DNA from: Desertimonas sp963772825
Lineage (GTDB): Bacteria > Actinomycetota > Acidimicrobiia > Acidimicrobiales > Ilumatobacteraceae
Direction: 5' to 3'
Assembly (NCBI GenBank): GCA_963772825.1
Contig: CAVYYX010000012.1
Location: 261,487 to 325,486 of the forward strand
DNA: 64,000 nucleotides
The notes under the pieces are model-generated. The model ran no database searches and was not told where the DNA came from. It was given only the letters and a program-made list of their open reading frames with translations. How positions within the stretch are numbered: the stretch's first letter is position 1; every line of letters begins with the position of its first letter. Shown here one piece after another: positions 1 through 9,001 of the stretch. The translations under genes were made by a program, and so were the position numbers.

Positions 1-495
1 GCAGCGATGGCTGCGCTGTGCCCGATCATGCAGTACCACAGCGAGTTCAACCAGCACCGCCAACCGAGCAACGACCGCACGCCGTGGAATCTCGCCGAGC
101 GCCACGGCGACCAACGGGCGATCGATCTCTACCGCCGCTTCGCCGTCCTGCGCGATCGGCTGTCGCCGTGGCTGATTCGATGGGCCGAGGACACGGTGAC
201 AACCGGAGTTCCGATGATGCGGCCACTGTGGTTCGATGATCCCGGGGATCCAGCGACCTGGGAAGCGCCGTATCACTACCGCTTCGGGCCGGAGCTGGTC
301 GTCTCGCCGGTCTGCTGGCCGGATCGCCACGATCTGGACGTTTACCTCCCGGCCGGCGACTGGGTCGACCTGTGGACCGGCGAGCCGGCCGCCGGGGGAG
401 CGTGGCTTCGACGCGACGTCCCCTGGGAAGTGATCCCGGTGTACTGCCGGCGCGCAGCAGCTGACGCGTTGCGACCGGCATTCCAGACCGACTGA
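1..495 (+). CDS. GH31 family alpha-glucosidase/alpha-xylosidase, C-terminal part
   Basis: The reading frame is open from the first base and ends at a TGA, so only about the last 164 residues are present. The segment PIMQYHSEFN followed by RTPWNLAE matches the end of the catalytic barrel of glycoside hydrolase family 31. The beta-sandwich that follows has RPLWFDDPGDPATW and a LVVSPVCWPDRHDLDVYLPAG stretch typical of GH31 enzymes. Family members hydrolyse alpha-linked glucosides or xylosides. The substrate cannot be judged because the nucleophile region lies upstream of the window. The apparent ATG at position 7 is an internal methionine, not the start. Confidence 0.85.
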   Translation, partial: AAMAALCPIMQYHSEFNQHRQPSNDRTPWNLAERHGDQRAIDLYRRFAVLRDRLSPWLIRWAEDTVTTGVPMMRPLWFDDPGDPATWEAPYHYRFGPELVVSPVCWPDRHDLDVYLPAGDWVDLWTGEPAAGGAWLRRDVPWEVIPVYCRRAAADALRPAFQTD

Positions 496-505
496 TCGCC
501 GGCGA

Positions 506-1822
506 TCAGATCGGACAGATCTCGGTGCCGTCGGGCCGGTACACGTGCCAGCGGCCGTCGGGGTCGCGCCAGGTGTGATAACCGCGGGTCTTCCATCGGT
601 TGTGGTGGCCGCACGTTGGGCCGGCGTTGTCCGGCGATGGTCTTCCCGGCGGCACTCCACGGTTGGCTGTGGTCGATCTCGCAATAGCGGTGCCCGCATC
701 CGGGCCACAGACATCGGGTGCCTTGCAGCCACACCGCCAGCCGAGAGGTACCGCGGAACAGTCGACTGGCGACTCCGAGGTCGATCGTGCACGACTGGCT
801 GTGTGAACACGACGCGGCGGACGTGGCCGGTGATCGCGGCGATCACGGCATCAACGGGATCGACGACGTCCCCGTCGATCGTCTCGCAGCGTCTCGTGGT
901 CGGATCGACGATCGGTGGCAGGTGGTCGTCGAGCGGCGTGTCTGGAAACCATCGCCGCCATCGCCGCCTCGAACGTCGCCTGGTCGACGACGATGTCGAC
1001 GGCTAGTTCGGGCGCCTTGCCGCCAGGCGGAGTGGTCGCCGCAGCCATGAAGATGGAGTGCAGGGCGTCCATCCGCCGTTGCGCTGGCGGTGCGGACGAG
1101 GTCGCCTGGCGTGTCACGTTCTCGCCGAGCCGAGCGCGGGCCTCGTCCCAGTCGGCGAGAAACTCGGTGTCGGCGAACCGGTCGAGGATCTCGCGCATCG
1201 CCGCACCTTGGGCGACGCCGCACTCGCCGTCGATCGTGAAGCCGTTGCTGACCGGTTCGATCGAGACCTTGCGGGCGGCATGGGTCTGCTCGTGGCTGCG
1301 GTGGGCGCCGTCGGCGTCGGCGAGCGCCTCCCAGCGATGGATGACCAAGGCGGAACTCGTCGAACGGCAGCGATCGGGCGTGGCGCAACAGAATGTCGCG
1401 CGCAGTCAGCGAGCTGGTCACCGCACCGCGGGTTCGAGCGGGCTCGAGCCAGCTCGCGAACCTGGGCGACACCGACGGCGCCGGCAGCGAGCGCTGCGCC
1501 GATCGCGGCGATGTCGGTTGAACAGGGCAACCGTGCGAAGCCGGTGGCTGGTTTCGGCGCCAGACCAGTTCACCGTCGCCTGACACCAGCCGCGCACGCT
1601 GCGATGCCCGTCGGCGGCCCACAGGCCACGCCGGTCCGCTTCGTCGACACACGTGACGATGGCGTGCTCCACAGACCGCGCCAGTCGCTCGAGGTCCTGG
1701 AGTCGGTGGGCCAGCTCCCGCTCGTCAGACGAATCGAGATCGAGTTCGTCGAGTCGGGCGGTGAGGGCGGCCTCGGCCACCGTCACCGCCGCCTCGTTCT
1801 CGACCTCCATCACCGAACTCAT
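506..1822 (-). pseudogene. DUF222 / HNH endonuclease protein (13E12-type), multiply frameshifted
   Basis: The pieces lie in order on the minus strand but in different frames. An N-terminal helical DUF222 part begins at ATG 1822 and contains the segment ELAHRLQDLERLARSVEHAI. The middle part has MREILDRFADTEFLADWDEA. The HNH nuclease end has CLWPGCGHRYCEIDHSQPW, followed in another frame by HVYRPDGTEICPI and a stop at 506-508. At least four frame changes are needed. Proteins of this family are common, often multicopy, in actinobacteria; their role is not settled. The conserved residues around the HNH motif survive, so the breaks may be sequencing indels, but a decayed copy is also plausible for this repetitive family. 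Confidence 0.75.
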
Positions 1823-1951
1823 GTACGTAGCCTGGCAGAGGGGTGTAACACTCAATCGCGGGCGAATCCACGCCGGTCGTCAGACGTCGCGGTCGGCCGT
1901 GCCCAGTGACAGGGGTCTTCCCCAGATCACGGGGAGCGCATTGGTGCCCGC

Positions 1952-3319
1952 TCACGCGGTCGCTGCTCGGTAGCGGCGCAGGGCTTCGTCTCGCTCCGTG
2001 GCATGGTCGACGATCGGCGGTGGATAGTCCGTCGGGCCGTCGCCGTCGCGGTGTGGTTCGTGGATGCTCGACGCCGGGAGGTCGGCGAGCTCGGGAACCC
2101 AGCGGCGGACGTACTCGCCGTCGGGGTCGAAGCGCTCGCCCTGGCGCTGGGGGTTGAAGATGCGGTGGTACGGCGCGGCGTCCGTCCCTGTCCCGGCGAC
2201 CCACTGCCAGCCGTGGTTGTTGGATGGGACGTCGCCGTCGTAGAGGTGCTCGAGGAAGAACCGGGCGCCCCGGGTCCAGTCGAGATGGAGGTCCTTGACG
2301 AGGAAGCTGGCGACGATCATCCGCACCCGGTTGTGCATGAACCCCTCGTCGACGAGCTGGCGCATGCCGGCGTCGACGATCGGAACGCCGGTGCGGCCGG
2401 AGCACCATGCGGCGAACCGCTCATCTGCGTCCGGGCCACGGTCGAGCTGGATACCGGCGAGTCTCTGGTTGAACGCCGTCCACGCCGACGCCGGCCAGGC
2501 ATGCAGCACGTCCGCGTAGAAGTCACGCCAGGCGAGCTCCTGGGCGAACGTCTGATGAGCGTTGTCGGCGAGGTCGAGGCGGCTGAGCAGCTGCCGCGGG
2601 TGCAGACAGCCGAACTTGAGGTATGGCCCGAGCCGGCTGGTCGCGTCTGCAGCGGGCAGGTCGCGGTGCTCGTCGTACTGCCCAACGCGATGACGCAGGA
2701 ACCGATCGACGGCGTGATGGGCGGCCTGCTCACCCGGCGGCGGGCGCCAGGCGGTGGCCGTCGGTGTCCCTGGGTGGGGGACCCCATCGCTCCGCACGCC
2801 GCTCACGGTTGTGACCAGCGTCGGACGTCGCAGCGGCGCGGCGGCGTCGAGCCGGCGCCAGCGACGCCAGTACGGGGTGAACACCTTGTATGGCTCGCCC
2901 GCGGTAGTGCGCAACGAGCCAAGGGCGACCACGTAGGGCTGGTCGACGACGACCGTCTCGATCTGTTCGCGAAGCGCGTCGTCGACTTCGGCGTCTCGAC
3001 GCCGCCCGGCCGGCCCAGCGTCGGCGGCGCGGTACAAGCGGGTGACGCTGTAGCGGTGGACGAGATCGGTGAGCGCCGTCACCGGGTCGTCGTGGCGGAC
3101 CACGAGGCGCCCGTCGAGTTGCTCATCGAGGTCGGCGAGACAACCGGCGAGGAACCACCGCCGATTGGCGCCGGCAGCCTCCCAGCAGCGATCGTCGACG
3201 ACGAACAGCGGGATGATCTCGTCGCACTCGTCGAGCGCCCGCCGCAACGTCGGGTTGTCGGCGAGTCGCAGATCACGCCGGAACCAGACGATCCCGATCC
3301 TCGGATCCGCCGCCGACAT
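1952..3319 (-). CDS. phr: Deoxyribodipyrimidine photolyase (class I)
   Basis: This 455-residue flavoprotein should repair UV-induced cyclobutane pyrimidine dimers using blue light. The N-terminal alpha/beta antenna domain starts IGIVWFRRDLRLADNPTL. The C-terminal FAD domain has ELAWRDFYADVL, GRTGVPIVDAGMRQL, HNRVRMIVASFLVKDL and NNHGWQWVAGTGTDAAPY, all hallmarks of the photolyase/cryptochrome family. The ATG at 3319 overlaps the stop of the upstream cyclopropane synthase (ATGA), which fixes the start; a longer in-frame extension is not family-like. It is the last gene of the sigK operon, which suggests light or photooxidative-stress induction. Confidence 0.95.
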   Translation of the reverse strand: MSAADPRIGIVWFRRDLRLADNPTLRRALDECDEIIPLFVVDDRCWEAAGANRRWFLAGCLADLDEQLDGRLVVRHDDPVTALTDLVHRYSVTRLYRAADAGPAGRRRDAEVDDALREQIETVVVDQPYVVALGSLRTTAGEPYKVFTPYWRRWRRLDAAAPLRRPTLVTTVSGVRSDGVPHPGTPTATAWRPPPGEQAAHHAVDRFLRHRVGQYDEHRDLPAADATSRLGPYLKFGCLHPRQLLSRLDLADNAHQTFAQELAWRDFYADVLHAWPASAWTAFNQRLAGIQLDRGPDADERFAAWCSGRTGVPIVDAGMRQLVDEGFMHNRVRMIVASFLVKDLHLDWTRGARFFLEHLYDGDVPSNNHGWQWVAGTGTDAAPYHRIFNPQRQGERFDPDGEYVRRWVPELADLPASSIHEPHRDGDGPTDYPPPIVDHATERDEALRRYRAATA

Positions 3320-4536
3320 CAATCGTCGCGACGCATGATGAGCTGCTCGACATCGAGCAGGCCGGCACGGAATCCCGCCTCGCTGCACGCCAGGTAGAAG
3401 TCCCACATCCGCCGGAACACGTCATCGAACCCGAGGGCGGCAACGTCCGACGCACGATCGTCGAAGCGCTGACGCCAGATCGCCAGGGTGTCGGCGTAGC
3501 TCTGCCCGAACGCGATGCGGTCGACGACCCGCAGCCGTGTCGTCTCGCCGACGGTGCTCTCGATCGCCTCGAACGACGGGACGAGGCCACCGGGGAAGAT
3601 GTACTTGTTGATCCAGCTGTAGGTCCGTCTTTCTTCGACCATCCGGTGGTGCGGCTTGGTGATCGTCTGGATGCCGACCAGCCCGCCGGTCGCCAGCAGT
3701 GTGTCGAGCTGTCCGAAGTAGTCGGCCCAGTACTCGGCGCCCACCGCCTCGATCATCTCGACGCTGACGATGGCGTCGAACGAGCCGTCTACGTCGCGGT
3801 AGTCGACGAGGCGCACGTCGACTCCTTCATCGAGCCCGGCGGCCCGAACCCTGGCGACAGCAAGCTCACGCTGCTCCTGGGAGAGCGTGATCGTGACCAC
3901 CTCGGCGCCCCGTTGAGCGGCCCGGATCGCCAGCTCGCCCCAGCCGCTGCCGATCTCCAGCAGCCTCGTCCCGGATCCAACGCGACACTCGTCGAGGAGC
4001 CGGTCGATCTTGCGGCGTTGGGCGGTCGCCAGGTTCGCGCGATCGCGTCGTTCACCGGGCTCGAACTGCGCAGACGAGTAGGTCATCGTCTCGTCGAGGA
4101 ACGCTGCGAACAGGTCGTTCGACAAGTCGTAGTGGTGCGCGATGTTGCTGCGGGCCCCGGCCGGCGTATTGAGGTCGCGTCCGTTCGCCGCCGGCAACAC
4201 CCAGCGACGCAGCCATCGCGACCAGCTCGGCACGAGCTCGTCGAAGTGGCTGGCGAACACTCCCAACACTGCAGCCAGGTCCGGGGCGTCCCACTCGCCG
4301 GCCATGTACGACTCGCCGAACCCAATCATCCCGTTGGCGGCGACGCGCCGAGCGAGGAGCTCGGCGTCGTGGCAGACCATCACGGCGTCGCCAGTCAGCG
4401 GCAGCCGATGCAGGGCCCGACGCACGAGCGCCCGGGCGAACGGCGTGCGCCACGACTCGGGCGGGACGACGGCCACGTCGGGCCAGCGCTCGGTGTCGAT
4501 GCCACTCCGGCCGGGGGCGACGACGAGAGCGGTCAC
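3319..4536 (-). CDS. cfa: Cyclopropane-fatty-acyl-phospholipid synthase
   Basis: This 405-residue SAM-dependent methyltransferase should add a methylene bridge to unsaturated acyl chains of membrane phospholipids. The SAM-binding loop is RLLEIGSGWGELAIRAA. Family motifs follow: HHYDLSNDLFAAFLDETMTYSSA, IVSVEMIEAVG and NKYIFPGGLVPS. The GTG start at 4536 overlaps the upstream stop (GTGA), and its own stop overlaps the phr start. Relatives stand next to DUF1365 and FAD-oxidase genes in the mycobacterial sigK locus (ufaA1) and in singlet-oxygen regulons of proteobacteria, supporting a membrane-protection role here. Confidence 0.93.
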   Translation of the reverse strand: MTALVVAPGRSGIDTERWPDVAVVPPESWRTPFARALVRRALHRLPLTGDAVMVCHDAELLARRVAANGMIGFGESYMAGEWDAPDLAAVLGVFASHFDELVPSWSRWLRRWVLPAANGRDLNTPAGARSNIAHHYDLSNDLFAAFLDETMTYSSAQFEPGERRDRANLATAQRRKIDRLLDECRVGSGTRLLEIGSGWGELAIRAAQRGAEVVTITLSQEQRELAVARVRAAGLDEGVDVRLVDYRDVDGSFDAIVSVEMIEAVGAEYWADYFGQLDTLLATGGLVGIQTITKPHHRMVEERRTYSWINKYIFPGGLVPSFEAIESTVGETTRLRVVDRIAFGQSYADTLAIWRQRFDDRASDVAALGFDDVFRRMWDFYLACSEAGFRAGLLDVEQLIMRRDD

Positions 4537-5321
4537 GGCGCACCTCCGCGCGCCACGGTCGTGCGCATCGCCCGAACGTTGCCGACGCCGTGGCCTCCTG
4601 GGCTGGGGCGGCCGACCGCCACCAAACCTCGACGAGCCAGCTTGAGGCCTTGCCACCGGATCCGCAGCGAACCGACGAGCGGTGCCATCGGATGCCGAGC
4701 CGCCAGGCGCAGGAGCGTCGGCAGATCCGCCGGCAGCTGCTCCCCCAACACCGCAGCGGTAAACGGCGCTGCGCCAGGGCGGTCGAGCGTCACCGAGAGT
4801 GCCAGCCGGACACCTGGCTCGGGCAGCGACATCCGGTAGCGGCCGTCGACATCGTTGAACGGCGACACGAAGAATTCCTTGTCGACACTCGCCCGCCCGT
4901 TGGCGTCAGGACCGAGCAGATAGCGGTGGCGCCCGCCGTACGTGTTGTGCACCTCGGCCACGGTGCACGCCAAGGTCCCGTCGCGACGATGGCACCAATA
5001 CACCGACAACGGGTTGAACACATGGCCGAGGACGCGGGCGTGTGTCAGCAACGACACGTTGCCGCCATCGATCGCGATGCCTCGGCTGCCGAGGAACGCG
5101 TCGATGCTCCCGCGCAGTGATCCGTCCGTCGACGCGCCGTGGTCGGCGGCCTCGAATCGGGCGAGCGGCCGCAACGGTCGCGGCAACGCCGGGGGCCGGT
5201 CGACGTCGATGAGCCAGTAGTAGCTGCCGTAGACGAACTTGTTGGCGACTGGATCGCGGCGGTGGTGGCGGATCGTCACGTCGTACAGCGCGGCGCCTGG
5301 CCACGACGATGGAGCCGTCAC
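4533..5321 (-). CDS. DUF1365 family protein
   Basis: This 262-residue protein begins LYDVTIRHHRRDPVANKFVY after a short leader and carries the characteristic HVFNPLSVYWCHRRDG and VAEVHNTYGGRH segments of DUF1365. No biochemical activity is firmly established for the family. It is nearly always found between an FAD-dependent amine-oxidase-like gene and a cyclopropane synthase, as here, which suggests that the three act on the same lipid. The GTG at 5321 overlaps the stop of the upstream oxidase (GTGA), and the stop overlaps the cfa start. Confidence 0.88.
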   Translation of the reverse strand: MTAPSSWPGAALYDVTIRHHRRDPVANKFVYGSYYWLIDVDRPPALPRPLRPLARFEAADHGASTDGSLRGSIDAFLGSRGIAIDGGNVSLLTHARVLGHVFNPLSVYWCHRRDGTLACTVAEVHNTYGGRHRYLLGPDANGRASVDKEFFVSPFNDVDGRYRMSLPEPGVRLALSVTLDRPGAAPFTAAVLGEQLPADLPTLLRLAARHPMAPLVGSLRIRWQGLKLARRGLVAVGRPSPGGHGVGNVRAMRTTVARGGAP

Positions 5322-6633
5322 CACAGCGCCCCGAGGCAGCGGGCGGCCTCGACGCCGGCTCGGCAGCCGTCCTCGTGGAATCCCCACCCGTGGTGCGCAC
5401 CAGCGAAGGCGATCACCGAGTCGGAGAGGTCGGCAAGGTGACGCTGACCAGCGACGGACTGCTCGGTGTAGACGGGATGCTCGTACGTCATCGTCGTTAC
5501 CACCCGATCGGAGTCGATGACGTCGGCGGAGTTGAGGCTGACCACGTAGTCGTGCCGCGCTTCGAAGCCCTGCAGGGTGTTCATGTGGTAGCTCAGCCGG
5601 ACGGCCGTGAAGTCGGCGGAGCAGGACGGCAGCCGGTAGTTCCACGATGCCCACGCCCGGCGGGCGCGGGGAGCAGTCGCGCGTCGGTGTGCAACATCGT
5701 CACGTTTGGCGAGTACCCGAAGGCGCCGAGAACCTGACGGTGGGTGGCGGTCGGCGCCGCCAGGATCCTCAACGCCTGGTCGGCGTGGGTGGCGATGATC
5801 GTGGCGTCGAACGTCGCCTCGTCGCCGTCAACGGTCCGGAGTTGAACGTGTCCCTCGCCGCGGCGGACGCTCTCGATCGGCGTGGCGAGCTGAACGTCGT
5901 GCAAGCCCTTGGCGATCCGCTCGACGTAGGTCCGCGAACCGCCGACCACGGTCCGCCATTGGGGAGCCCCGCGGATCGCCAGCAGACCGTGGTTGTGGAG
6001 GAACGTGAAGAGGTAGAAGGCCGGGTAGTCCATCGCCGTGCGGGGGGCGCACGACCACACAGCCGAGACCATCGGGACGAGAAAGTGCGTGCGGAAGTAG
6101 TCGGAGAAGCGGTGTGTTGTCGCGAACGTGCCGAGCGTCGTGCCGTCGTCTCCGGCCGCCAGCAGCTGTCGAGCCGCTCGGTGGAAGCGGACGATTTCGC
6201 CGAGCATCCGCAGATAGTCCGGCCGGAGATTGGAAAGGTGGGGAAACAGACCGCCCAACCCGCGCCTGCCGGCGTACTCCAGGCCGCATCCCTCGCACGA
6301 AACCGACATCCCCATCAGGCATGGCCTCGTCTCCACGTTCAGCTCGGCGAACAGACGGGTGAGCAGCGGGTAGGTCGTTTCGTTGTACACGATGAAGCCG
6401 CTGTCGATCGTCAGTGCCGGACCGCTGCCGTCGTCGACGTCGTGGGTGTGGGTGTGCCCGCCAAGGCGTTGGTCGGCCTCGAACAGCGTGACGTCACGCC
6501 CTGCTGCCGTCAGCACGTAGGCGGCGGTAAGGCCGGAGATCCCACTGCCGACGACGGCGACGCTCTGCGGTGGGCGGTGCTGGTGTTCGGCGGCATTCAT
6601 CGGGCGTGAGGGGCTGGTGAAACCCTCGCTCAT
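5318..6633 (-). CDS. FAD-dependent amine-oxidase-like protein (one frameshift)
   Basis: This NAD(P)/FAD-binding oxidoreductase opens with SVAVVGSGISGLTAAYVL, the dinucleotide-binding fold, followed by GGHTHTHDVDDGSGPALTID. It matches the oxidase that accompanies DUF1365 and cyclopropane synthase in sigK-type and singlet-oxygen loci; a lipid desaturase or dehydrogenase role is inferred. The frame breaks at a run of four G on the plus strand (5668-5671). Adding one base restores the family motif RARRAWASWNYRLP and continues through the C-terminal YVVSLNSADVIDSDRV part, so a sequencing deletion is the simplest explanation. The ATG at 6633 overlaps the upstream stop (ATGA). Confidence 0.88.
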
Positions 6634-7676
6634 GTATTCGGGGCGGTGACCCCCGTCGGATGAAGCGGGTCGACGCCGCTGCGCTCGACGCACCACGCCC
6701 ACAAGGCTTCACGTCGTTCGGCGGTGTCGCTGCGCCGGGTGCGCCCGAGGCGGTGGATCGGGCGCCGCCGCCGGTCATGCCAGAAGCCGCCGGTGCCCGC
6801 GAGCGGTCGGCCGTCCTCGGCGGCCAGCCAGGCGATCGTGTCGGCACCTTCGGCCGGCGTGCGGAGCAGCGGCCTCATGAGGCGGTGGAAGCGGGGGAGC
6901 GACGTCTCGACGCCAGGAGTGTCCGCCCATCCGGGGTGGATGGCGTGGAACACGACGTCCTGACGGTCGACAGCGCCGGCCCACATCTCGTTGAGCGTGA
7001 CCTGGGCGCGCTTGGCCCTGGCGTACTGCTCGGTGCCTCGATAGTTGTCGGCAGCCATCTCCAAGTCGGCAACGGCGAGTGGCGCGGTGTACATGCCCCC
7101 GGACGACATCGTCAGCACGCGCCCCGGACCGGCGGCCCGCAGCCGATCGAGGAGTCGGCTGGTGAGGAGGAACGGCGCCACGACCTGCACGGCGACCGTC
7201 GCCTCGAGGCCGTCGCGAGTCGTCTGCCGCTCGGCGTGCAAGGCGCCGGCGTTGTGCAGCACGGCGTCGAGTTGGTCGAAGCGCTCGAGCAGCTCCGCTG
7301 CGGCGTCGTTCACCGACGCGAGGTCTGTCAGGTCGGCGACGACGTCGTGCACGGAGTCGTTGCTCGTCGCCGCCGCCAACTCGTTGCGGACGTGCCTCGT
7401 CTTGACGGCTTCGCGGCCGAGCAGGATCACCGTCGCCTGGGCTCGGGCGAGCAGCTCGGCGGCGGCTCGGCCGAGGCCCGATGTCGCCCCGGTGATCAGC
7501 ACGACGCGGCCGTCCAGCTCGTACTCGGCGAGCGGCGTCCAGTCGTCGAGCCTCGATCGCACGGCGCAGCCGACGCGAGTGAAACTCGGCACCACGGCTG
7601 CCTCGAGCACGGAGTCGACGACGTCGGCAGCGATCAAGCGACTCCCTGTCCGCCGGCCGCCGTCATGCAACCTCAC
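6630..7676 (-). CDS. Short-chain dehydrogenase/reductase (SDR, DHRS12-like)
   Basis: This protein of about 348 residues has the SDR cofactor motif LITGATSGLGRAAAELL, the NAG motif in LHNAGALHAERQTT, the catalytic serine in VLTMSSGGMYT and the YARAK (YxxxK) active site. An N-terminal extension of about 50 residues (VDSVLEAAVVPSF) is typical of the DHRS12-like branch. The start is uncertain: GTG 7676 overlaps the rskA end by 14 nt, and TTG codons a little downstream are also possible. The gene lies inside the sigK operon, between rskA and the FAD oxidase, so its substrate is probably a lipid or an oxidised aldehyde/ketone; that is inference. Confidence 0.85.
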   Translation of the reverse strand: MRLHDGGRRTGSRLIAADVVDSVLEAAVVPSFTRVGCAVRSRLDDWTPLAEYELDGRVVLITGATSGLGRAAAELLARAQATVILLGREAVKTRHVRNELAAATSNDSVHDVVADLTDLASVNDAAAELLERFDQLDAVLHNAGALHAERQTTRDGLEATVAVQVVAPFLLTSRLLDRLRAAGPGRVLTMSSGGMYTAPLAVADLEMAADNYRGTEQYARAKRAQVTLNEMWAGAVDRQDVVFHAIHPGWADTPGVETSLPRFHRLMRPLLRTPAEGADTIAWLAAEDGRPLAGTGGFWHDRRRRPIHRLGRTRRSDTAERREALWAWCVERSGVDPLHPTGVTAPNT

Positions 7677-8388
7677 CGACGAGGAGCGCGCCGCTCGTCG
7701 ACGACACGACACCGCCGGCCGCCTCCTTGGTGATGACGAGGGCGTCGAGCTCGCCCTCGGCGGCGAACGGCTCGATGGCCGGGCGGTTGCCGACGACGCC
7801 GAGCGAGATGACGTCCCCGTCGCTGTAGACGCCCCACAACTGGTAGGTCTCGGTCACCGGCAGTTCGGGCAGCGTGCCGGCGGACAGGAAGCCAACCCCG
7901 TCGGGTTGCACCACCGCTTCGGCACTGAGCGTGCCGTCTTCGGAGGCGAGGCTGACGAGGCGACCGCCCGGATCGTCCCGCGCCGCCTCGTAGGCCTGCT
8001 CGATCGACTGCGTCGCCTCCGGCTCGTCACCGTCGTCGAGGACGAGGGCGGTGACCACTCCGGCAGCTGCGGCGATGAGTAGGGCGGCGGCGGCCAGCAC
8101 GGCGGCGAACCGCCGCCGGGGGGCAGGGGCCGGCTTGCGGCTGGGAAGCGGAACGTCGAGCCGGGGCGAGCGCCCGTCCAAGGTGTTGGCGATGCGGTCC
8201 CACACCCCTTCGGGCGCGGGATTGCCGCTGTGAGCGAGCATCGATGCCGCCTGGCGCATCTGCCACACCTCGGCACGCGCTTGTGGATGCTCGGCGAGGT
8301 ATGCCTCGACGCGCTGTCGGTCGAGGTCGTCGACGGCGTCGAGGGCGTAGGCGCCGAGCAGTTCGTCGAGGCGGTCGTCGGGTGTCAT
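7663..8388 (-). CDS. rskA: Anti-sigma-K factor RskA-like membrane protein
   Basis: This protein of 241 residues has a cytoplasmic N-terminal sigma-binding part (DDRLDELLGAYALDAVDD), one membrane span at about residues 93-115 (FAAVLAAAALLIAAAAGVV) and an extracytoplasmic domain with PELPVTETYQLWGV, the RskA signature. No HxxxCxxC zinc motif is visible, as in mycobacterial RskA. It should hold SigK inactive at the membrane until proteolysis or a redox signal releases it. Its ATG overlaps the sigK stop (ATGA), the usual arrangement for a sigma/anti-sigma pair. Confidence 0.92.
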   Translation of the reverse strand: MTPDDRLDELLGAYALDAVDDLDRQRVEAYLAEHPQARAEVWQMRQAASMLAHSGNPAPEGVWDRIANTLDGRSPRLDVPLPSRKPAPAPRRRFAAVLAAAALLIAAAAGVVTALVLDDGDEPEATQSIEQAYEAARDDPGGRLVSLASEDGTLSAEAVVQPDGVGFLSAGTLPELPVTETYQLWGVYSDGDVISLGVVGNRPAIEPFAAEGELDALVITKEAAGGVVSSTSGALLVGEVA

Positions 8389-8966
8389 GTCCCTACCTCC
8401 ACGCCAGCGGCCACGAGTTCCCGGTGCAGCCGACGCAGACCGCTGCGAATCCGGCTCTTGACCGTACCCTCCGGCACGTCGAGGCGGGCCGCCACCTCGC
8501 GGTACGTGTACCCACCGAAGTACGCCACCTCGATCGCCGCCCGCTCGTCTTCGGAGAGGTGTTCGAGCGCTGTGCGCACCTTGGCGGTGACGACGAGGTC
8601 ACCGGCCTCGTATTCGAGGTCGTAGGGAACGGCAGCGGCCTTGCGCGCGTCACGGTCCTCGCGCTCGCGCCGCGACGCGTCCGAGCGCAACGAATCGACG
8701 GCCCGGCCGTGCGTGTCGATCAGCAGGAAGCTGCGCAGACTGCCACGTTCTGGGTCGAAGCGGGTCGGGTCGTTCCACAGCCGGAGGAAGACCTCCTGGA
8801 CGACATCTTCGGCGATCGCTTGATCGAAGAGCAGGCGACGGGCGAGGCCGGACACCGCCCCGGCGTGACGCTTGTACGCCTCGGCAAGCGCCGACTGCTC
8901 GTACCTCGAGATGGCAATCGCCAGCGCCGCGTCCGACACATCCTCGAAGTTTGGCGCCACGTCCAC
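8385..8966 (-). CDS. sigK: ECF RNA polymerase sigma factor, SigK type
   Basis: This 193-residue ECF sigma factor has region 2 (LLFDQAIAEDVVQEVFLRLW) and region 4 (EVAYFGGYTYREVAARLDVP, then EGTVKSRIRSGLRRL). The first gene of a co-oriented seven-gene overlapping run, it probably directs its own operon. The gene order sigK, rskA, oxidase, DUF1365 and cfa resembles the Mycobacterium tuberculosis sigK region, where SigK controls fasciclin-domain antigens. A fasciclin gene lies nearby at 10241. The GTG at 8966 is the longest sensible start; GTG 8939 is an alternative that still leaves region 2 intact. Confidence 0.92.
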   Translation of the reverse strand: MDVAPNFEDVSDAALAIAISRYEQSALAEAYKRHAGAVSGLARRLLFDQAIAEDVVQEVFLRLWNDPTRFDPERGSLRSFLLIDTHGRAVDSLRSDASRREREDRDARKAAAVPYDLEYEAGDLVVTAKVRTALEHLSEDERAAIEVAYFGGYTYREVAARLDVPEGTVKSRIRSGLRRLHRELVAAGVEVGT

Positions 8967-9001
8967 TGTTCGTTGCCGAGGGCGATTCCGGATGATCCCG
9001 C

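Noticed and set aside
8968..8995. Possible SigK autopromoter TCATCC-N16-ACGAAC before sigK
   Set aside because: Only nine of twelve bases match and the -10 part is adjacent to the assumed start codon; it would work only with the later GTG 8939, so it is too weak to list as a feature.
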